64,000 bases of DNA, from NCBI GenBank assembly GCA_963732155.1, contig CAVSYB010000015.1:62001-126000 (forward strand), given 5' to 3'. Origin of the DNA: Roseiarcus sp963732155 (lineage in GTDB: Bacteria > Pseudomonadota > Alphaproteobacteria > Rhizobiales > Beijerinckiaceae). The notes under the pieces were generated by a model that worked only from the letters and a program-made list of their open reading frames with translations, did no database searches and had not been told where the DNA came from. Position numbers and translations under genes: made by a program. This document shows, one piece after another, positions 52,036 through 60,903 of this stretch (the stretch's first letter is position 1; the number at the start of each line of letters is the position of its first letter).

Positions 52036-52326
52036 ATGACGGAACTTTATGTGTTTCGGGGAACCGCCGGAAAAGCGGAGATGGTTACGGACGACAAAAG
52101 CGGCAAGAAATTGCCGCCCCACTCGTTTGGCGAATGGGTTTTTTCCAGAACCATAAATGTCTCGACAGAAACGCGCCTCATCGGAGGCGTCGACTGCCGC
52201 CAAGTCCTCGCAAATGTTGCGAAGGATGGATATCATCATTGGCCGGAATTGGAGTTCGACTCCTCCGCGCGCGGCAACGGTTCAAGCCCCGTGGTCCTGA
52301 AGGCGAGAAGCGCCCCGCCGATGTGA
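52036..52326 (+). CDS. Small hypothetical protein
   Basis: Frame of 96 codons from ATG 52036 (AGGACGGG upstream), not recognised. It is rich in charged and polar residues (TELYVFRGTAGKAEMVTDD, then HSFGEWVFSRTINVST) with no signal peptide, membrane segment or known motif. Codon composition is less GC-extreme than neighbours, and the first 20 codons use AT-rich codons (acg gaa ctt tat gtg ttt). Coding status is likely but unproven. It is divergent from the phosphatase. Confidence 0.55.
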   Translation: MTELYVFRGTAGKAEMVTDDKSGKKLPPHSFGEWVFSRTINVSTETRLIGGVDCRQVLANVAKDGYHHWPELEFDSSARGNGSSPVVLKARSAPPM

Positions 52327-52423
52327 TCGGCAATGCCGTGAAAGCGATGCGCATCCCCACGCGCGCGTGACAGCGCGACGTTGAAGCTTTATGAGCCGAG
52401 CGTTCGGCGAGGCCCCTGGCAGC

Positions 52424-53071
52424 ATGATCATCGCAATCGACGGACCCGCGGCCTCGGGCAAGGGCACGTTGGCGCGCCGGCTCGCCGAGCGCTACGGCCT
52501 GCCCCATCTCGACACCGGCCTCCTCTATCGGGCGACCGCCGCCGCGCTGCTCGATCAGGGCCGCGATCTCGGCGACGTCAATGCGGCGGTCGCGGCGGCG
52601 CGCGGCCTGGCGCTGACCGATTTCGACCAGACCCGCCTGCGCAGCCGCGAGATCGGCGAAGCGGCTTCGATCGTCGCGGCGCTGCCGCCGGTGCGCGAGG
52701 CGCTGATCCTGGCCCAGCGCGGCTTCGCCCAGCGCCCGGGCGGCGCCGTGCTCGACGGGCGCGACATCGGAACCGTGATCTGCCCGCAGGCCGACGTGAA
52801 GATTTTCGTGACCGCCAGCCGGGAGGCGCGCGCCCAGCGCCGCGCGCTGGAGCTCGCGGCGCGCGGCGAGAGGGCCGACTATGGGGCGATCCTCGAGGAC
52901 ATCGCCAGGCGCGATGCGCGCGACTCGGGCCGCGCCGTCGCGCCGCTCAAGGCGGCGCCGGACGCCAATGTTCTGGACACCACCCGGCTCGGCGTCGAAG
53001 CGGCGCTCGAAGCGGCGGTGCGCATCGTCGAGGAGCGGCGCGGCGGGCGGGAAAGACGCAACAGCGTTTGA
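52424..53071 (+). CDS. cmk: (d)CMP kinase
   Basis: Cytidylate kinase, 215 aa from ATG 52424, phosphorylating CMP/dCMP. P-loop GPAASGKGT at residues 7-15, then LPHLDTGLLYRA (CMP-binding region), the GGAVLDGRDIGTVICP substrate loop and RDARDSGRAVAPLKAA, which is diagnostic. An earlier in-frame ATG at 52391 would add 11 residues but the family starts at MIIAIDGP. In most related genomes rpsA follows directly; here a MerR gene does. Confidence 0.96.
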   Translation: MIIAIDGPAASGKGTLARRLAERYGLPHLDTGLLYRATAAALLDQGRDLGDVNAAVAAARGLALTDFDQTRLRSREIGEAASIVAALPPVREALILAQRGFAQRPGGAVLDGRDIGTVICPQADVKIFVTASREARAQRRALELAARGERADYGAILEDIARRDARDSGRAVAPLKAAPDANVLDTTRLGVEAALEAAVRIVEERRGGRERRNSV

Positions 53072-53129
53072 CCGCGCCGGCCGCGCGCCGGACCGGCTGG
53101 TTCGGCGGCCGCCGGGATGGGCTCGACCG

Positions 53130-53558
53130 CTAGAGTCCCGCCGGCGCGCCGGCCAGTCGCTGATGCGTGGCGCGCAGGCGCGCGATCGCATCTTCGACCT
53201 CGGCGCGCTGGCGCTCGAGATGCCCGATCTGGCTGACGATCTGATCGGGCTGCAGCTTTTCCTCGAATTCCGCGTCGACGCTCGCGCCGCTGTCGCCGAT
53301 CAATTCGCGGATTTCGCTGAGCGTGAAGCCCAGCTGCTTGCCCTTGAGGATCATCTGCAGGCGAAGCCGGTCGACCGCCGCGTAAAATCGCGAGGTCCCT
53401 TCGCGCCGCGGCTTGAGCATCCCCTTGTCTTCATAGAATCGCAACGTTCGCAGGGTGACGCCGAATTCGCCGGCCATTTGTCCTATGGTGAATTCCGCGC
53501 GGTCGTTGCGGCCATAGGATTTTTCCGCAGCGGACATTGGTGATGGCAACGCGCTCAT
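53130..53558 (-). CDS. MerR family transcriptional regulator
   Basis: Regulator of 142 aa. Winged-helix MerR domain EFTIGQMAGEFGVTLRTLRFYEDKGMLKPRREG is followed by a long dimerisation helix (EFEEKLQPDQIVSQIGHLERQRAEVEDAI). No cysteine-rich effector domain, so this is a general-type member, not a metal sensor. ATG 53558 follows AGGAG by six bases. Divergent from the podJ-like gene; palindromes in the shared region may be its operators. Confidence 0.92.
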   Translation of the reverse strand: MSALPSPMSAAEKSYGRNDRAEFTIGQMAGEFGVTLRTLRFYEDKGMLKPRREGTSRFYAAVDRLRLQMILKGKQLGFTLSEIRELIGDSGASVDAEFEEKLQPDQIVSQIGHLERQRAEVEDAIARLRATHQRLAGAPAGL

Positions 53559-53657
53559 GGATTCTCCTTGTCTTGGGCGCCGCAAGGTTCCCGACGGCGC
53601 CGATCGCAACGATTGGGTCGCGGCTTTGCGCAATCTGGTTTCGAATCGGGCCGAATG

Positions 53658-53702
53658 CAACTTATAGTTGTTATTTTTCATAATGCAACCACTAGTGTGG
53701 TT
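53658..53702 (-). promoter_or_regulatory. MerR gene promoter with two palindromes
   Basis: On the minus strand TTGCAT (53683-53688) and TATAAG (53661-53666) form a promoter with a 16-bp spacer. CAACTTATAGTTG (53658-53670) overlaps the -10, and AACCAC-TAGT-GTGGTT (53687-53702) lies at the -35. The region is far more AT-rich than its surroundings. The roles of the palindromes (autoregulation, or control of the divergent podJ-like gene) are inferred. Confidence 0.45.
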
Positions 53703-53835
53703 AACGGGTTGCGCAACTGCGCCAATTTGGGGCGCCGTTAACGATTTCTTCACCACGCATGCCGAAAGATCGCGGCGCGGCGCCAATTCGAGCCGGTGGC
53801 GCCTCGATTCGGGAACCTCGGCGAAGGTGGCGCCA

Positions 53836-56800
53836 ATGAACAGAGCCGCTGCTTGGAGCGTCAGGGGTGTCGGCCGCGAGACGCGGGAGGCTGCGCAAGA
53901 GGCCGCCCGCCGCGCCGGCATGAGCCTTGGCGAATGGCTCGACGACGTCATCGCCGAACAAGCCGCCGAACAGGGCGTCGACCCCGAGGATCTGAATCAG
54001 GAGGAGCGACTGGACGCGATCGGCGAACGACTCTCCGGCCTGCCCCGACGCGACGACGCCGCCCCCCGGCGCGCGCCGCGCGAAGGCGAGGCGGACGCCT
54101 CGCGCGCGCCCGCCGCGCCGGCGACCGCCGGTGAAACGGCGCGCGCCGACGAATTGCTCGACGCGGCGATCTCGAGATTCGAAAGCCGCGCCGCCAAGAG
54201 CGAGGCGCGCACGGCGCGCGCCCTGGATTCGGTGGCGACCTGGATCGAGCGCAGCCAGACCCGGCAGCGCGACGAGCAGGAAACCCTTCGGACGGTGGTC
54301 GGCCGGCTGGCCAGCCTCGAAGAACGGATCGCCGCCCAGCAGGCGGCGCGCGCCCCCGCGGCGAACCGGCCCGCGGCGCGCGCGGAGCCGGCGCCGGACG
54401 CCCCCCGCGACATCGCCGAGCGCGTCAACGATCTGTCGCGGCGGCTGGAGGCGTTCGACAAGGCCAACCGCGACGCGCCGCGCGCCGTCCGCGGGCGTCT
54501 CGACATCAGCGACGCGGTCACCCAGATCGCGCGTCGTCGGCAGGAGCTCGACGCGCGAACCGCCAACGGCGAATCGGAAGCCGCCCGACGCGGCTGGAGC
54601 GGCTTTGCCGCCGAACCCGCGGCCGTCGCGCGCGCCGTCGAGACGACCGCGCCCGTCAGGGACGCCGCGCCCGAGATCGTCGCAAAGCCGGTCGCCGCCA
54701 AGGAGAGCGCGGCGAGCGCCCTCCAGGCCGAGATCGCCAAGCTGAGCCAGCGCCTCGACGAGTTGCGTCGCGAACAGACCGAAAGACGCGAGGCGCCCGC
54801 CGCCAATATCGAGGGTTTGCGCGCCGAACTCGCCGCGATGTCGCGCAGCCTCGCCGATCTGGCGCCGAGAAACGCCGTCGTCGCGCTCGAGGGCGCGATA
54901 CGCGACCTCAGCCAGCGGGTCGCCGCTTCTCGCGAGAACGGGGCGCGCGACAATCTGCTCGCGCCGATCGAAGGCCTCGTCGCCGAGTTGCGCGATTCGT
55001 TGCGCGCGCACGACCCGCGCCCGGCCGTCGAAGCGCTGCAACGCGAGATCGGGGCGATCGGCGCCAAGGTCGAGGGCATCGCGCGGGCGAGCATCAACCC
55101 TCTGGCGCTCGAGCGCATTCGCCAGCAGACCGAGGAAGCGCGCAATCTGCTGGCCACGCTCGCGCAACGGCCGGTGCCGCTGGACCGCCTGGAAAAGCAG
55201 ATCGGCGATCTCGCCGATCGCGTCGATCGCCTGCCGACCAGCCTGGCGCCGCGCGCCGAAACGGCGCAGCTCATCGCCTCGCTCGCCGAGGCGCGCGCCC
55301 AGGTCGAGCGCTCGACGCCCGCCTCGGCGTTGAACGCGATCGAACGGCGCCTCGAGCAGATCGCCTCGAAGATGGATCAGGCGCTGGAGCGTCCGCCCGT
55401 CGTCCCCGCGCTCGCGCCGCGCGCGCTCGAAGAATTGTCGCGCCGCATCGACGGCGTGCGCGAGAGCATCGAATCGCGCTACGCGGCGGCGCCCGCCGAA
55501 CGTCTCGACACCAGCGCGCTCGAACAGGCGATGCGCGAAATCAGCGCCAAGCTCGACAGACCGACCGGCGCGTCGATCGATCCGAGCGCCTTCGAGAGCC
55601 TGTTTCACGATCTTGGCGCGCGCATCGACCGGCGCACCAATCCGATCATCGACACCGGGCCGCTCGAACAGGTTCTTCGCCGGCTGGGCGACCGGCCGGT
55701 CGCGGTCGACACCCGGCCTCTCGAAGGCCTGATGCGCGAGATCAGCGCCAAGCTGGAAGGCGCGCAGACCGCCGCTCCCAACGCCGAACTGCTCCAGGGC
55801 CTGCGCGACATCAACGCCAAACTGGAGGGCGCGCGCGCCGCCGCGCCCGACGCCGAGAGGCTCGAACGCCTGCTGCGCGACATCAACGCCAAGCTCGAGG
55901 GCGCACAGGCTTCCGCGCCCGACGCCGAACTGCTCGAACGCCTGCTGCGCGACATCAACGCCAATCTCGAGGGCGCGCGCGCTGCCGCGCCCGACGTCGA
56001 CCTGCTCGAGCGCCTGCTGCGCGACATCGACGCCAAACTCGAGAGCCCGCGCGCCATGCCGGACCTCGATCTTCTCGAAGGCCAGCTACGCGACATCAAC
56101 TTGAAGCTGGAAGGCGCGCGCGCCGCCGCGCCGGACGCCGAACTGCTCGAACGCCTGCTGCGCGACATCAACGCCAAGCTCGAGGGTCCGCGCGCCGCGC
56201 CCGACTCCGAGCATGTCGAAGACCTGTTGCGCGACATCAGCGAGAAGCTGGACGGCGCGCGCGTCGCTGCGGCCAATGGCGAAATGCTCGAAGGCCTGCT
56301 GCGCGACATCAACGCCAAACTCGACCGGCCGCCGCCGCCGAGCGTCGAACCGGCCGCGCTCGAAGCGATGGTTCGCGATCTGGCGGCGCGCATCGATCGA
56401 CGCACCAACCCGATCATCGACACGCGGGCGCTCGAGCAAACGCTGCGGGCGCTCCAGGACCGGATCGAGTTGAGCGCCTCGCCGCAATTCGCCGCCGAGC
56501 GGATCGATCAGGCCGTGCAAATCCTGTCGGAACGGTTCGCCGCCAAGAGCGCCGCCGCCCCCGACCTCGGCGCGCTCGAGGAGCTCATCCGCGGATTGGA
56601 GCAGAAGTTCGAGAGCGCCCGCATCGGCGGTTCCGACCCGCACGCGCTGGAGGCGCTCGCCGACGAGATCGCCAGCGTCAGGCGCCGGCTGGACGCGCCG
56701 CCGCCCGCGACGACGTCGACCGACGCGCTCGAACGGATGGTCGCCCAATTGCTGACCCAGCTCGACCAGACGCGCCAGGCGTTGAGCGCCGTCGCGGCGC

Positions 56801-58452
56801 CGTCGGGCGATGCGGCGGGCGGCGAGGAGGCGCTCGCCCGCCGGCTGGCGGAGCTGCGCGCCGACCAGAGCGAGGCCGATCATCGCATCCAGGCGACGCT
56901 CGGCGGCGTGCACCACATGCTGGAATCGCTGGTCGACCGCGTCGGGCAAATCGAGGACGACATCGCCCGCGCCGAGCCGGGCCCGCGCGATGCGGCGAGC
57001 CCGGCGCCGCCGCGCCGCGCCGATCCGCCCGCCGCCGGCGCCACGCCCGCCAGCGCCGCGCTCAATTGGATGGACGCGACGATCCGCGAGACCCCCGCGC
57101 CGGCGCCGGCGAGGCCGGCGGCCGACCCGCGCAACGACGCCAGCTTCGACGCGCCGCTGACCCGCGCCGCGCCGGCGACGCCGATGCGCTCTCTCGACGG
57201 CTCGGACTTTCTGATCGAGCCGGGCGCCGGCGCGCCGCTGCGCGCGCGCGAAAAGGATCCGATCGCCGGAGCCGATCCCAAGAGCGCCGTCAACGCCCAT
57301 ATCGCCGCCGCCCGTCGCGCCGCGCATGCGGCGCTCGCCGAGACCGCCAACAGCGTCGCCAAACCGTCCGCCGACAAACCGTCGGCGCTGGCGGGCGTCG
57401 GCGGGATCGAACAGGCCAAGGCGTTCCTTGTCGCGCGCCGTCGGCCGATGCTGCTCGGCGCCGCGCTGGTCGCGCTGCTGGCGATCGCCGCCCTCGAGCT
57501 TGGCGTGCTGCGCCAGCCCAATGCGCAGAAGTCCGAGGCCGAGCCGGCGGCGGCGGTCAAACTGGCCGCCGACCAGCCGTCGAGCCCGCCCAACGCGCCG
57601 GCGGCCAAAAGCAATGCGCGGGCCATCGACGTCACGCCGGTCGGTTCGATCGCCGCGGCGCCGGCGGGCGGCGCGCCGGCGAAATTCCTCTCCCCGGCCC
57701 CGGCCGACCTCGTCGCTTCGATCCCCGCCGCGGTGCCGCAAGGCTTGCATGACGCGGCCGCCGCCGGCGACCCCGCCGCGCAATTCGAACTCGGCGCGCG
57801 GCTCGCCGACGGGCGCAATTTACCGCGCGATTCCCACGCCGCGGCGCAATGGTTCGAGCTGGCGGCGACGCAGGCGCTGGCGCCGGCGCAATACCGCCTC
57901 GGCTCGCTTTACGAGAAGGGCCTCGGCGTCGCGCGCGACATCGCCGTCGCCAAGTCCTGGTACAAGAAAGCCGCCGACGCCGGCAACGCGCGCGCCATGC
58001 ACAATCTCGCCGTGCTGATCGCCGAAGGGGCGGGCGTCAAGCCCGATTACACCGAAGCCGCCGACTGGTTCCGCAAGGCGGCGCGGCTGGGGATCAGGGA
58101 CAGCCAGTATAATCTGGCGATCCTTTACGCGCGCGGCATGGGCATCGCGCAGGACCTCAGCCAGTCGTGGTTCTGGTTCTCGCTCGCCGCCAAACAGGGC
58201 GATTCCGACGCGGCCAAGAAGCGCGACGAGGTGGCGGCCAAGATGGACGCCGCGGCGCTCGCCGCCGATCAGGCGGCGCTCGCCGGTTTCCATCAAGCGA
58301 CGCCCAATCCGGCGGCCAATGAAGTCCCCGCGCCGCCCGGCGGCTGGGACTTCGTCAAGATGGCGGCGCCGCAGCCGTCGCCTGCCGCGCCCACGCAGCC
58401 GCCGCAGGCCGCCGGTTCGCCAACTCAGCCAGCCCATGCGTCGCCGATGTGA
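53836..58452 (+). CDS. PodJ-like polar localisation factor with coiled coil and SEL1 repeats
   Basis: Large protein of 1538 aa. The N-terminus AAAWSVRGVGRETREAAQEA with SLGEWLDDVI is the conserved start of PodJ-type polarity proteins of alphaproteobacteria. A very long coiled-coil-forming region (to about residue 1180) contains nine tandem 23-24-residue repeats (residues ~628-835) built on LLERLLRDINAKLEGARAAA. A single membrane segment (PMLLGAALVALLAIAALELGV, about residues 1207-1228) is followed by four SEL1-like repeats (~1304-1460) in the periplasm and a Pro/Ala-rich tail. Two near-identical IDRRTNPIIDT blocks flank the repeats. PodJ organises polar structures and the cell-division cycle; this is inferred from homology of the two ends and the layout. 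ATG 53836 is chosen on conservation. Confidence 0.85.
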   Translation: MNRAAAWSVRGVGRETREAAQEAARRAGMSLGEWLDDVIAEQAAEQGVDPEDLNQEERLDAIGERLSGLPRRDDAAPRRAPREGEADASRAPAAPATAGETARADELLDAAISRFESRAAKSEARTARALDSVATWIERSQTRQRDEQETLRTVVGRLASLEERIAAQQAARAPAANRPAARAEPAPDAPRDIAERVNDLSRRLEAFDKANRDAPRAVRGRLDISDAVTQIARRRQELDARTANGESEAARRGWSGFAAEPAAVARAVETTAPVRDAAPEIVAKPVAAKESAASALQAEIAKLSQRLDELRREQTERREAPAANIEGLRAELAAMSRSLADLAPRNAVVALEGAIRDLSQRVAASRENGARDNLLAPIEGLVAELRDSLRAHDPRPAVEALQREIGAIGAKVEGIARASINPLALERIRQQTEEARNLLATLAQRPVPLDRLEKQIGDLADRVDRLPTSLAPRAETAQLIASLAEARAQVERSTPASALNAIERRLEQIASKMDQALERPPVVPALAPRALEELSRRIDGVRESIESRYAAAPAERLDTSALEQAMREISAKLDRPTGASIDPSAFESLFHDLGARIDRRTNPIIDTGPLEQVLRRLGDRPVAVDTRPLEGLMREISAKLEGAQTAAPNAELLQGLRDINAKLEGARAAAPDAERLERLLRDINAKLEGAQASAPDAELLERLLRDINANLEGARAAAPDVDLLERLLRDIDAKLESPRAMPDLDLLEGQLRDINLKLEGARAAAPDAELLERLLRDINAKLEGPRAAPDSEHVEDLLRDISEKLDGARVAAANGEMLEGLLRDINAKLDRPPPPSVEPAALEAMVRDLAARIDRRTNPIIDTRALEQTLRALQDRIELSASPQFAAERIDQAVQILSERFAAKSAAAPDLGALEELIRGLEQKFESARIGGSDPHALEALADEIASVRRRLDAPPPATTSTDALERMVAQLLTQLDQTRQALSAVAAPSGDAAGGEEALARRLAELRADQSEADHRIQATLGGVHHMLESLVDRVGQIEDDIARAEPGPRDAASPAPPRRADPPAAGATPASAALNWMDATIRETPAPAPARPAADPRNDASFDAPLTRAAPATPMRSLDGSDFLIEPGAGAPLRAREKDPIAGADPKSAVNAHIAAARRAAHAALAETANSVAKPSADKPSALAGVGGIEQAKAFLVARRRPMLLGAALVALLAIAALELGVLRQPNAQKSEAEPAAAVKLAADQPSSPPNAPAAKSNARAIDVTPVGSIAAAPAGGAPAKFLSPAPADLVASIPAAVPQGLHDAAAAGDPAAQFELGARLADGRNLPRDSHAAAQWFELAATQALAPAQYRLGSLYEKGLGVARDIAVAKSWYKKAADAGNARAMHNLAVLIAEGAGVKPDYTEAADWFRKAARLGIRDSQYNLAILYARGMGIAQDLSQSWFWFSLAAKQGDSDAAKKRDEVAAKMDAAALAADQAALAGFHQATPNPAANEVPAPPGGWDFVKMAAPQPSPAAPTQPPQAAGSPTQPAHASPM
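55717..56340 (+). repeat. In-frame tandem repeats in the podJ-like gene
   Basis: Nine consecutive units of 69-72 bp encode variations of LLERLLRDINAKLEGARAAAPDAE-type sequence (first unit PLEGLMREISAKLEG, last MLEGLLRDINAKLDR). The in-frame spacing and heptad-compatible Leu/Ile pattern fit a continuous coiled coil, and copy number is likely to vary by slippage or recombination. Confidence 0.85.
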
Positions 58453-58504
58453 AACGGCGCGCGGCCGGACTCTTGTGAACGACGCCAAGATCAAGGAATT
58501 GGCG

Positions 58505-58600
58505 GGGTCAGGGTTGGGGTGAGGGGAAGCACGACGCGCCCGGGCCGAGGCCCTCATCCGGCGCTGCGCGCCACCTTCTCCCGCAAGCGGGAGAAGGGTC
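58505..58600. repeat. Intergenic palindromic repeat of the alphaproteobacterial type
   Basis: GGTTGGGGTGAGGGG is followed by CCCTCATCCGGCGCTGCG and a perfect palindrome CCTTCTCCCGC-AA-GCGGGAGAAGG (58574-58597). Such mosaics with translated signature LPLAGEGGA...RRMRASARA are widespread between genes in Hyphomicrobiales. Here the element reaches to ten bases before the next gene's ATG and so forms its 5' leader. Confidence 0.75.
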
Positions 58601-58609
58601 GAGGATTTC

Positions 58610-60505
58610 ATGCCGCCCCCATCGGACCCTCACGCCGCCGCGCCGGCGCGCCTCAAGCTTCGCCTGATGGGCACCAGCGACCTGCACGCCAACATCTTCC
58701 CTTACGACTATTATCGCGACCGGCCCGACGACACCGTCGGCCTCGCCAGGACCGCCGGGCTCGTCGCCAGGGCGCGCGCGGAAGCGCGAAATTCGATCCT
58801 GCTCGACAACGGCGACATCATCCAGGGCACGCCCCTCGGCGATTATGTGGCGCTCGCCAGGGGCCTGAAGACCGGCGAGCTCCATCCGATGATCGCCGCG
58901 ATGAACGAGCTTGGCTATTCCGCCTGCGCGCTCGGCAATCACGAGTTCAACTACGGGCTCGATTTTCTCGAGGCGGCGATGTCGGGAGCGAACTTCCCGG
59001 CGGTCAGTTGCAATATCTTCAACACCGACGGTTCGTTCTACGTCCGGCCGTGGATCGTACTGGAGCGGAGCTTCAGCGACGAGGCGGGCGCCGGGCAAAA
59101 GCTGCGGATCGGAATCATCGGCTTCACCACGCCGCAAATCATGCAATGGGACCAGACCCACCTGGCCGGCCGCGTCACGACGTCGGGGATCGCCGAAGCG
59201 GCGCGCCGATACGTGCCGGCGCTGCGCGCGCAAGTCGACCTCGTCGTCGCGCTCTGTCATTCCGGCATATCGCGCCGCGCGGCGCCCGAGCCCGCCGAGG
59301 AGAACGCCGCCCTGGCGCTGGCGCGGGTTCCCGGCGTCGATGCGATGTTTCTCGGGCATCAGCACCTGCTGCTTCCCGGCGCGGATTTTGCCGGCGTCGA
59401 GGGCGTCGACGTCGCGCGCGGCTCGCTCTACGGCGTGCCGGCTTGCATGCCGGGATTCTGGGGCAGCCATCTCGGGCTCATCGATCTCACGCTCGAGCGC
59501 GAGGCTTCCGGCTGGCGCGTCGCCGCCGCGAGCGTCGAGGCGCGCCCGATCTACGCGCGCAACGACCGCCTCGTCGCGCCTCTCATCGCCGCCGATCCGA
59601 AAGTGCTCGCCGCCGCGCAGCCGGCTCACGACCAGACGCTGGCCTACGTGCGCTCGCCGGTCGGCGACATCGCCTCGCCGGTCCAGTCGTTCTTCGCGCT
59701 GGTCGCCGACGATCCGGCGGTGCAGATCGTCAATTCGGCGCAGAGCTGGTATGTCGGGCGCCTCGCCGCTGCGATGCCGGCGCTGAAAGACCTCGCCATC
59801 CTGTCCGCCGCGGCGCCGTTCAAATCGGGCGGGCGCGGCGGCCCGGACTATTACACCGACGTCAAGGCGGGGCCGATCGCCATCAAGGACGTCGCCGACA
59901 TCTATCTCTATCCCAACAGCCTGCGCGCGGTGAAAGTCGACGGCGCGACGTTACGCGAATGGCTGGAGCGCGCGGCGGCGATCTTCAGGCGCATCGATCC
60001 GCAATCGAGCCTCGAACAGCCGCTGATCGATCCGACATTCGCCTCCTACAATTTCGACGTGATCGACGGGGTGACCTATGCGATCGACGTGACCCAGCCC
60101 GCCCGCTACGACGACGAAGGCCAGTTGATCGCGCCTGAAGCCCGCCGCATCCGCGATCTCTGTTTCAACGGCAAGCCGATCGACGAGCGTCAGTCGTTCA
60201 TCGTCGTCACGAATAACTATCGCGCCAACGGCGGCGGCCATTTCCCCGGCTGCGACGGATCGACGATCGTGCTCGAGGCGCCGGACGCCAATCGCGAAGC
60301 GTTGATGGGCTACATCATCGAGAAGAAGCACATCGAGCCGAAGGCCGACGGCAACTGGCGCTTTGCGCCGTGGCCGTCGAGCGTGGTGGCGACCTTCCTC
60401 ACCTCGCCCGCCGCCGCCCACGCCGCCGCGCCCGCCGGCGTCCGGCTCACCCCGATGGGCGACGCGCCCGGCGGCTTTGCGAAATACCGCGTCGAGCCGG
60501 CTTAG
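58610..60505 (+). CDS. cpdB: Bifunctional 2',3'-cyclic-nucleotide 2'-phosphodiesterase/3'-nucleotidase (CpdB-like)
   Basis: Metallophosphatase plus 5'-nucleotidase C-terminal domain, 631 aa. Metal-site motifs in order: TSDLHANIFPYDYY, LLDNGDIIQG, ALGNHEFNYG, CHSGI and FLGHQHL. The C-terminal nucleotidase part has YTDVKAGPIAIKDVADIYLYPN and VTNNYRANGGG. CpdB normally acts in the periplasm, but this frame starts directly with MPPPSDPH and has no signal peptide and no upstream in-frame start. GAGG at 58601-58604 serves as ribosome site. Confidence 0.92.
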   Translation: MPPPSDPHAAAPARLKLRLMGTSDLHANIFPYDYYRDRPDDTVGLARTAGLVARARAEARNSILLDNGDIIQGTPLGDYVALARGLKTGELHPMIAAMNELGYSACALGNHEFNYGLDFLEAAMSGANFPAVSCNIFNTDGSFYVRPWIVLERSFSDEAGAGQKLRIGIIGFTTPQIMQWDQTHLAGRVTTSGIAEAARRYVPALRAQVDLVVALCHSGISRRAAPEPAEENAALALARVPGVDAMFLGHQHLLLPGADFAGVEGVDVARGSLYGVPACMPGFWGSHLGLIDLTLEREASGWRVAAASVEARPIYARNDRLVAPLIAADPKVLAAAQPAHDQTLAYVRSPVGDIASPVQSFFALVADDPAVQIVNSAQSWYVGRLAAAMPALKDLAILSAAAPFKSGGRGGPDYYTDVKAGPIAIKDVADIYLYPNSLRAVKVDGATLREWLERAAAIFRRIDPQSSLEQPLIDPTFASYNFDVIDGVTYAIDVTQPARYDDEGQLIAPEARRIRDLCFNGKPIDERQSFIVVTNNYRANGGGHFPGCDGSTIVLEAPDANREALMGYIIEKKHIEPKADGNWRFAPWPSSVVATFLTSPAAAHAAAPAGVRLTPMGDAPGGFAKYRVEPA

Positions 60506-60521
60506 GCCGTGCGCGCGAGCG

Positions 60522-60839
60522 TCAATGCGAGACGCCGCGCACCCGGCCGAAATGACGGGACATCGCGACGCCGGCGAGCAGCACCCCGGCGCCGACGGCG
60601 ATCCACCCGGCGAAAGCTTCGGCGCCCTGCGGCTCGAACGACCGGAGCAGCGCGAAACCGACGGCGAGATTGGCGAATCCCCAGAGCACGTTGACGACCG
60701 GCGAGGATTCCCCGACGCCGCGCGGCGAGGCGAACGGGCTCTGGAAACGGTGGCCGCTGATTCCTTGCACGAAATGCGGAACGCCATTGGCGAGCAGCAG
60801 CCCGCTGACGAATTGAGCGAGATAGAAATACCACGCCAT
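60522..60839 (-). CDS. Small membrane protein
   Basis: 105 aa with three hydrophobic segments (WYFYLAQFVSGLLLANG, VLWGFANLAVGFALLRS and GWIAVGAGVLLAGVAMS). Conserved-looking soluble loop VPHFVQGISGHRFQSPFA. Function not recognised. The gene is convergent with cpdB and followed upstream by the AbrB-type gene. AGGAGG lies near ATG 60839. Confidence 0.75.
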   Translation of the reverse strand: MAWYFYLAQFVSGLLLANGVPHFVQGISGHRFQSPFASPRGVGESSPVVNVLWGFANLAVGFALLRSFEPQGAEAFAGWIAVGAGVLLAGVAMSRHFGRVRGVSH

Positions 60840-60903
60840 CGCAAGACCTCCTTCAACGACCGCGATCCGAATTCGCCGCGCTGCGCCCTCGCGCCTCTTG
60901 CGC

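Noticed and set aside
58519..60138. A 539-codon plus-strand frame overlapping the cpdB-like gene.
   Set aside because: Arg-rich composition, no motif, and the other frame encodes an obvious metallophosphatase.
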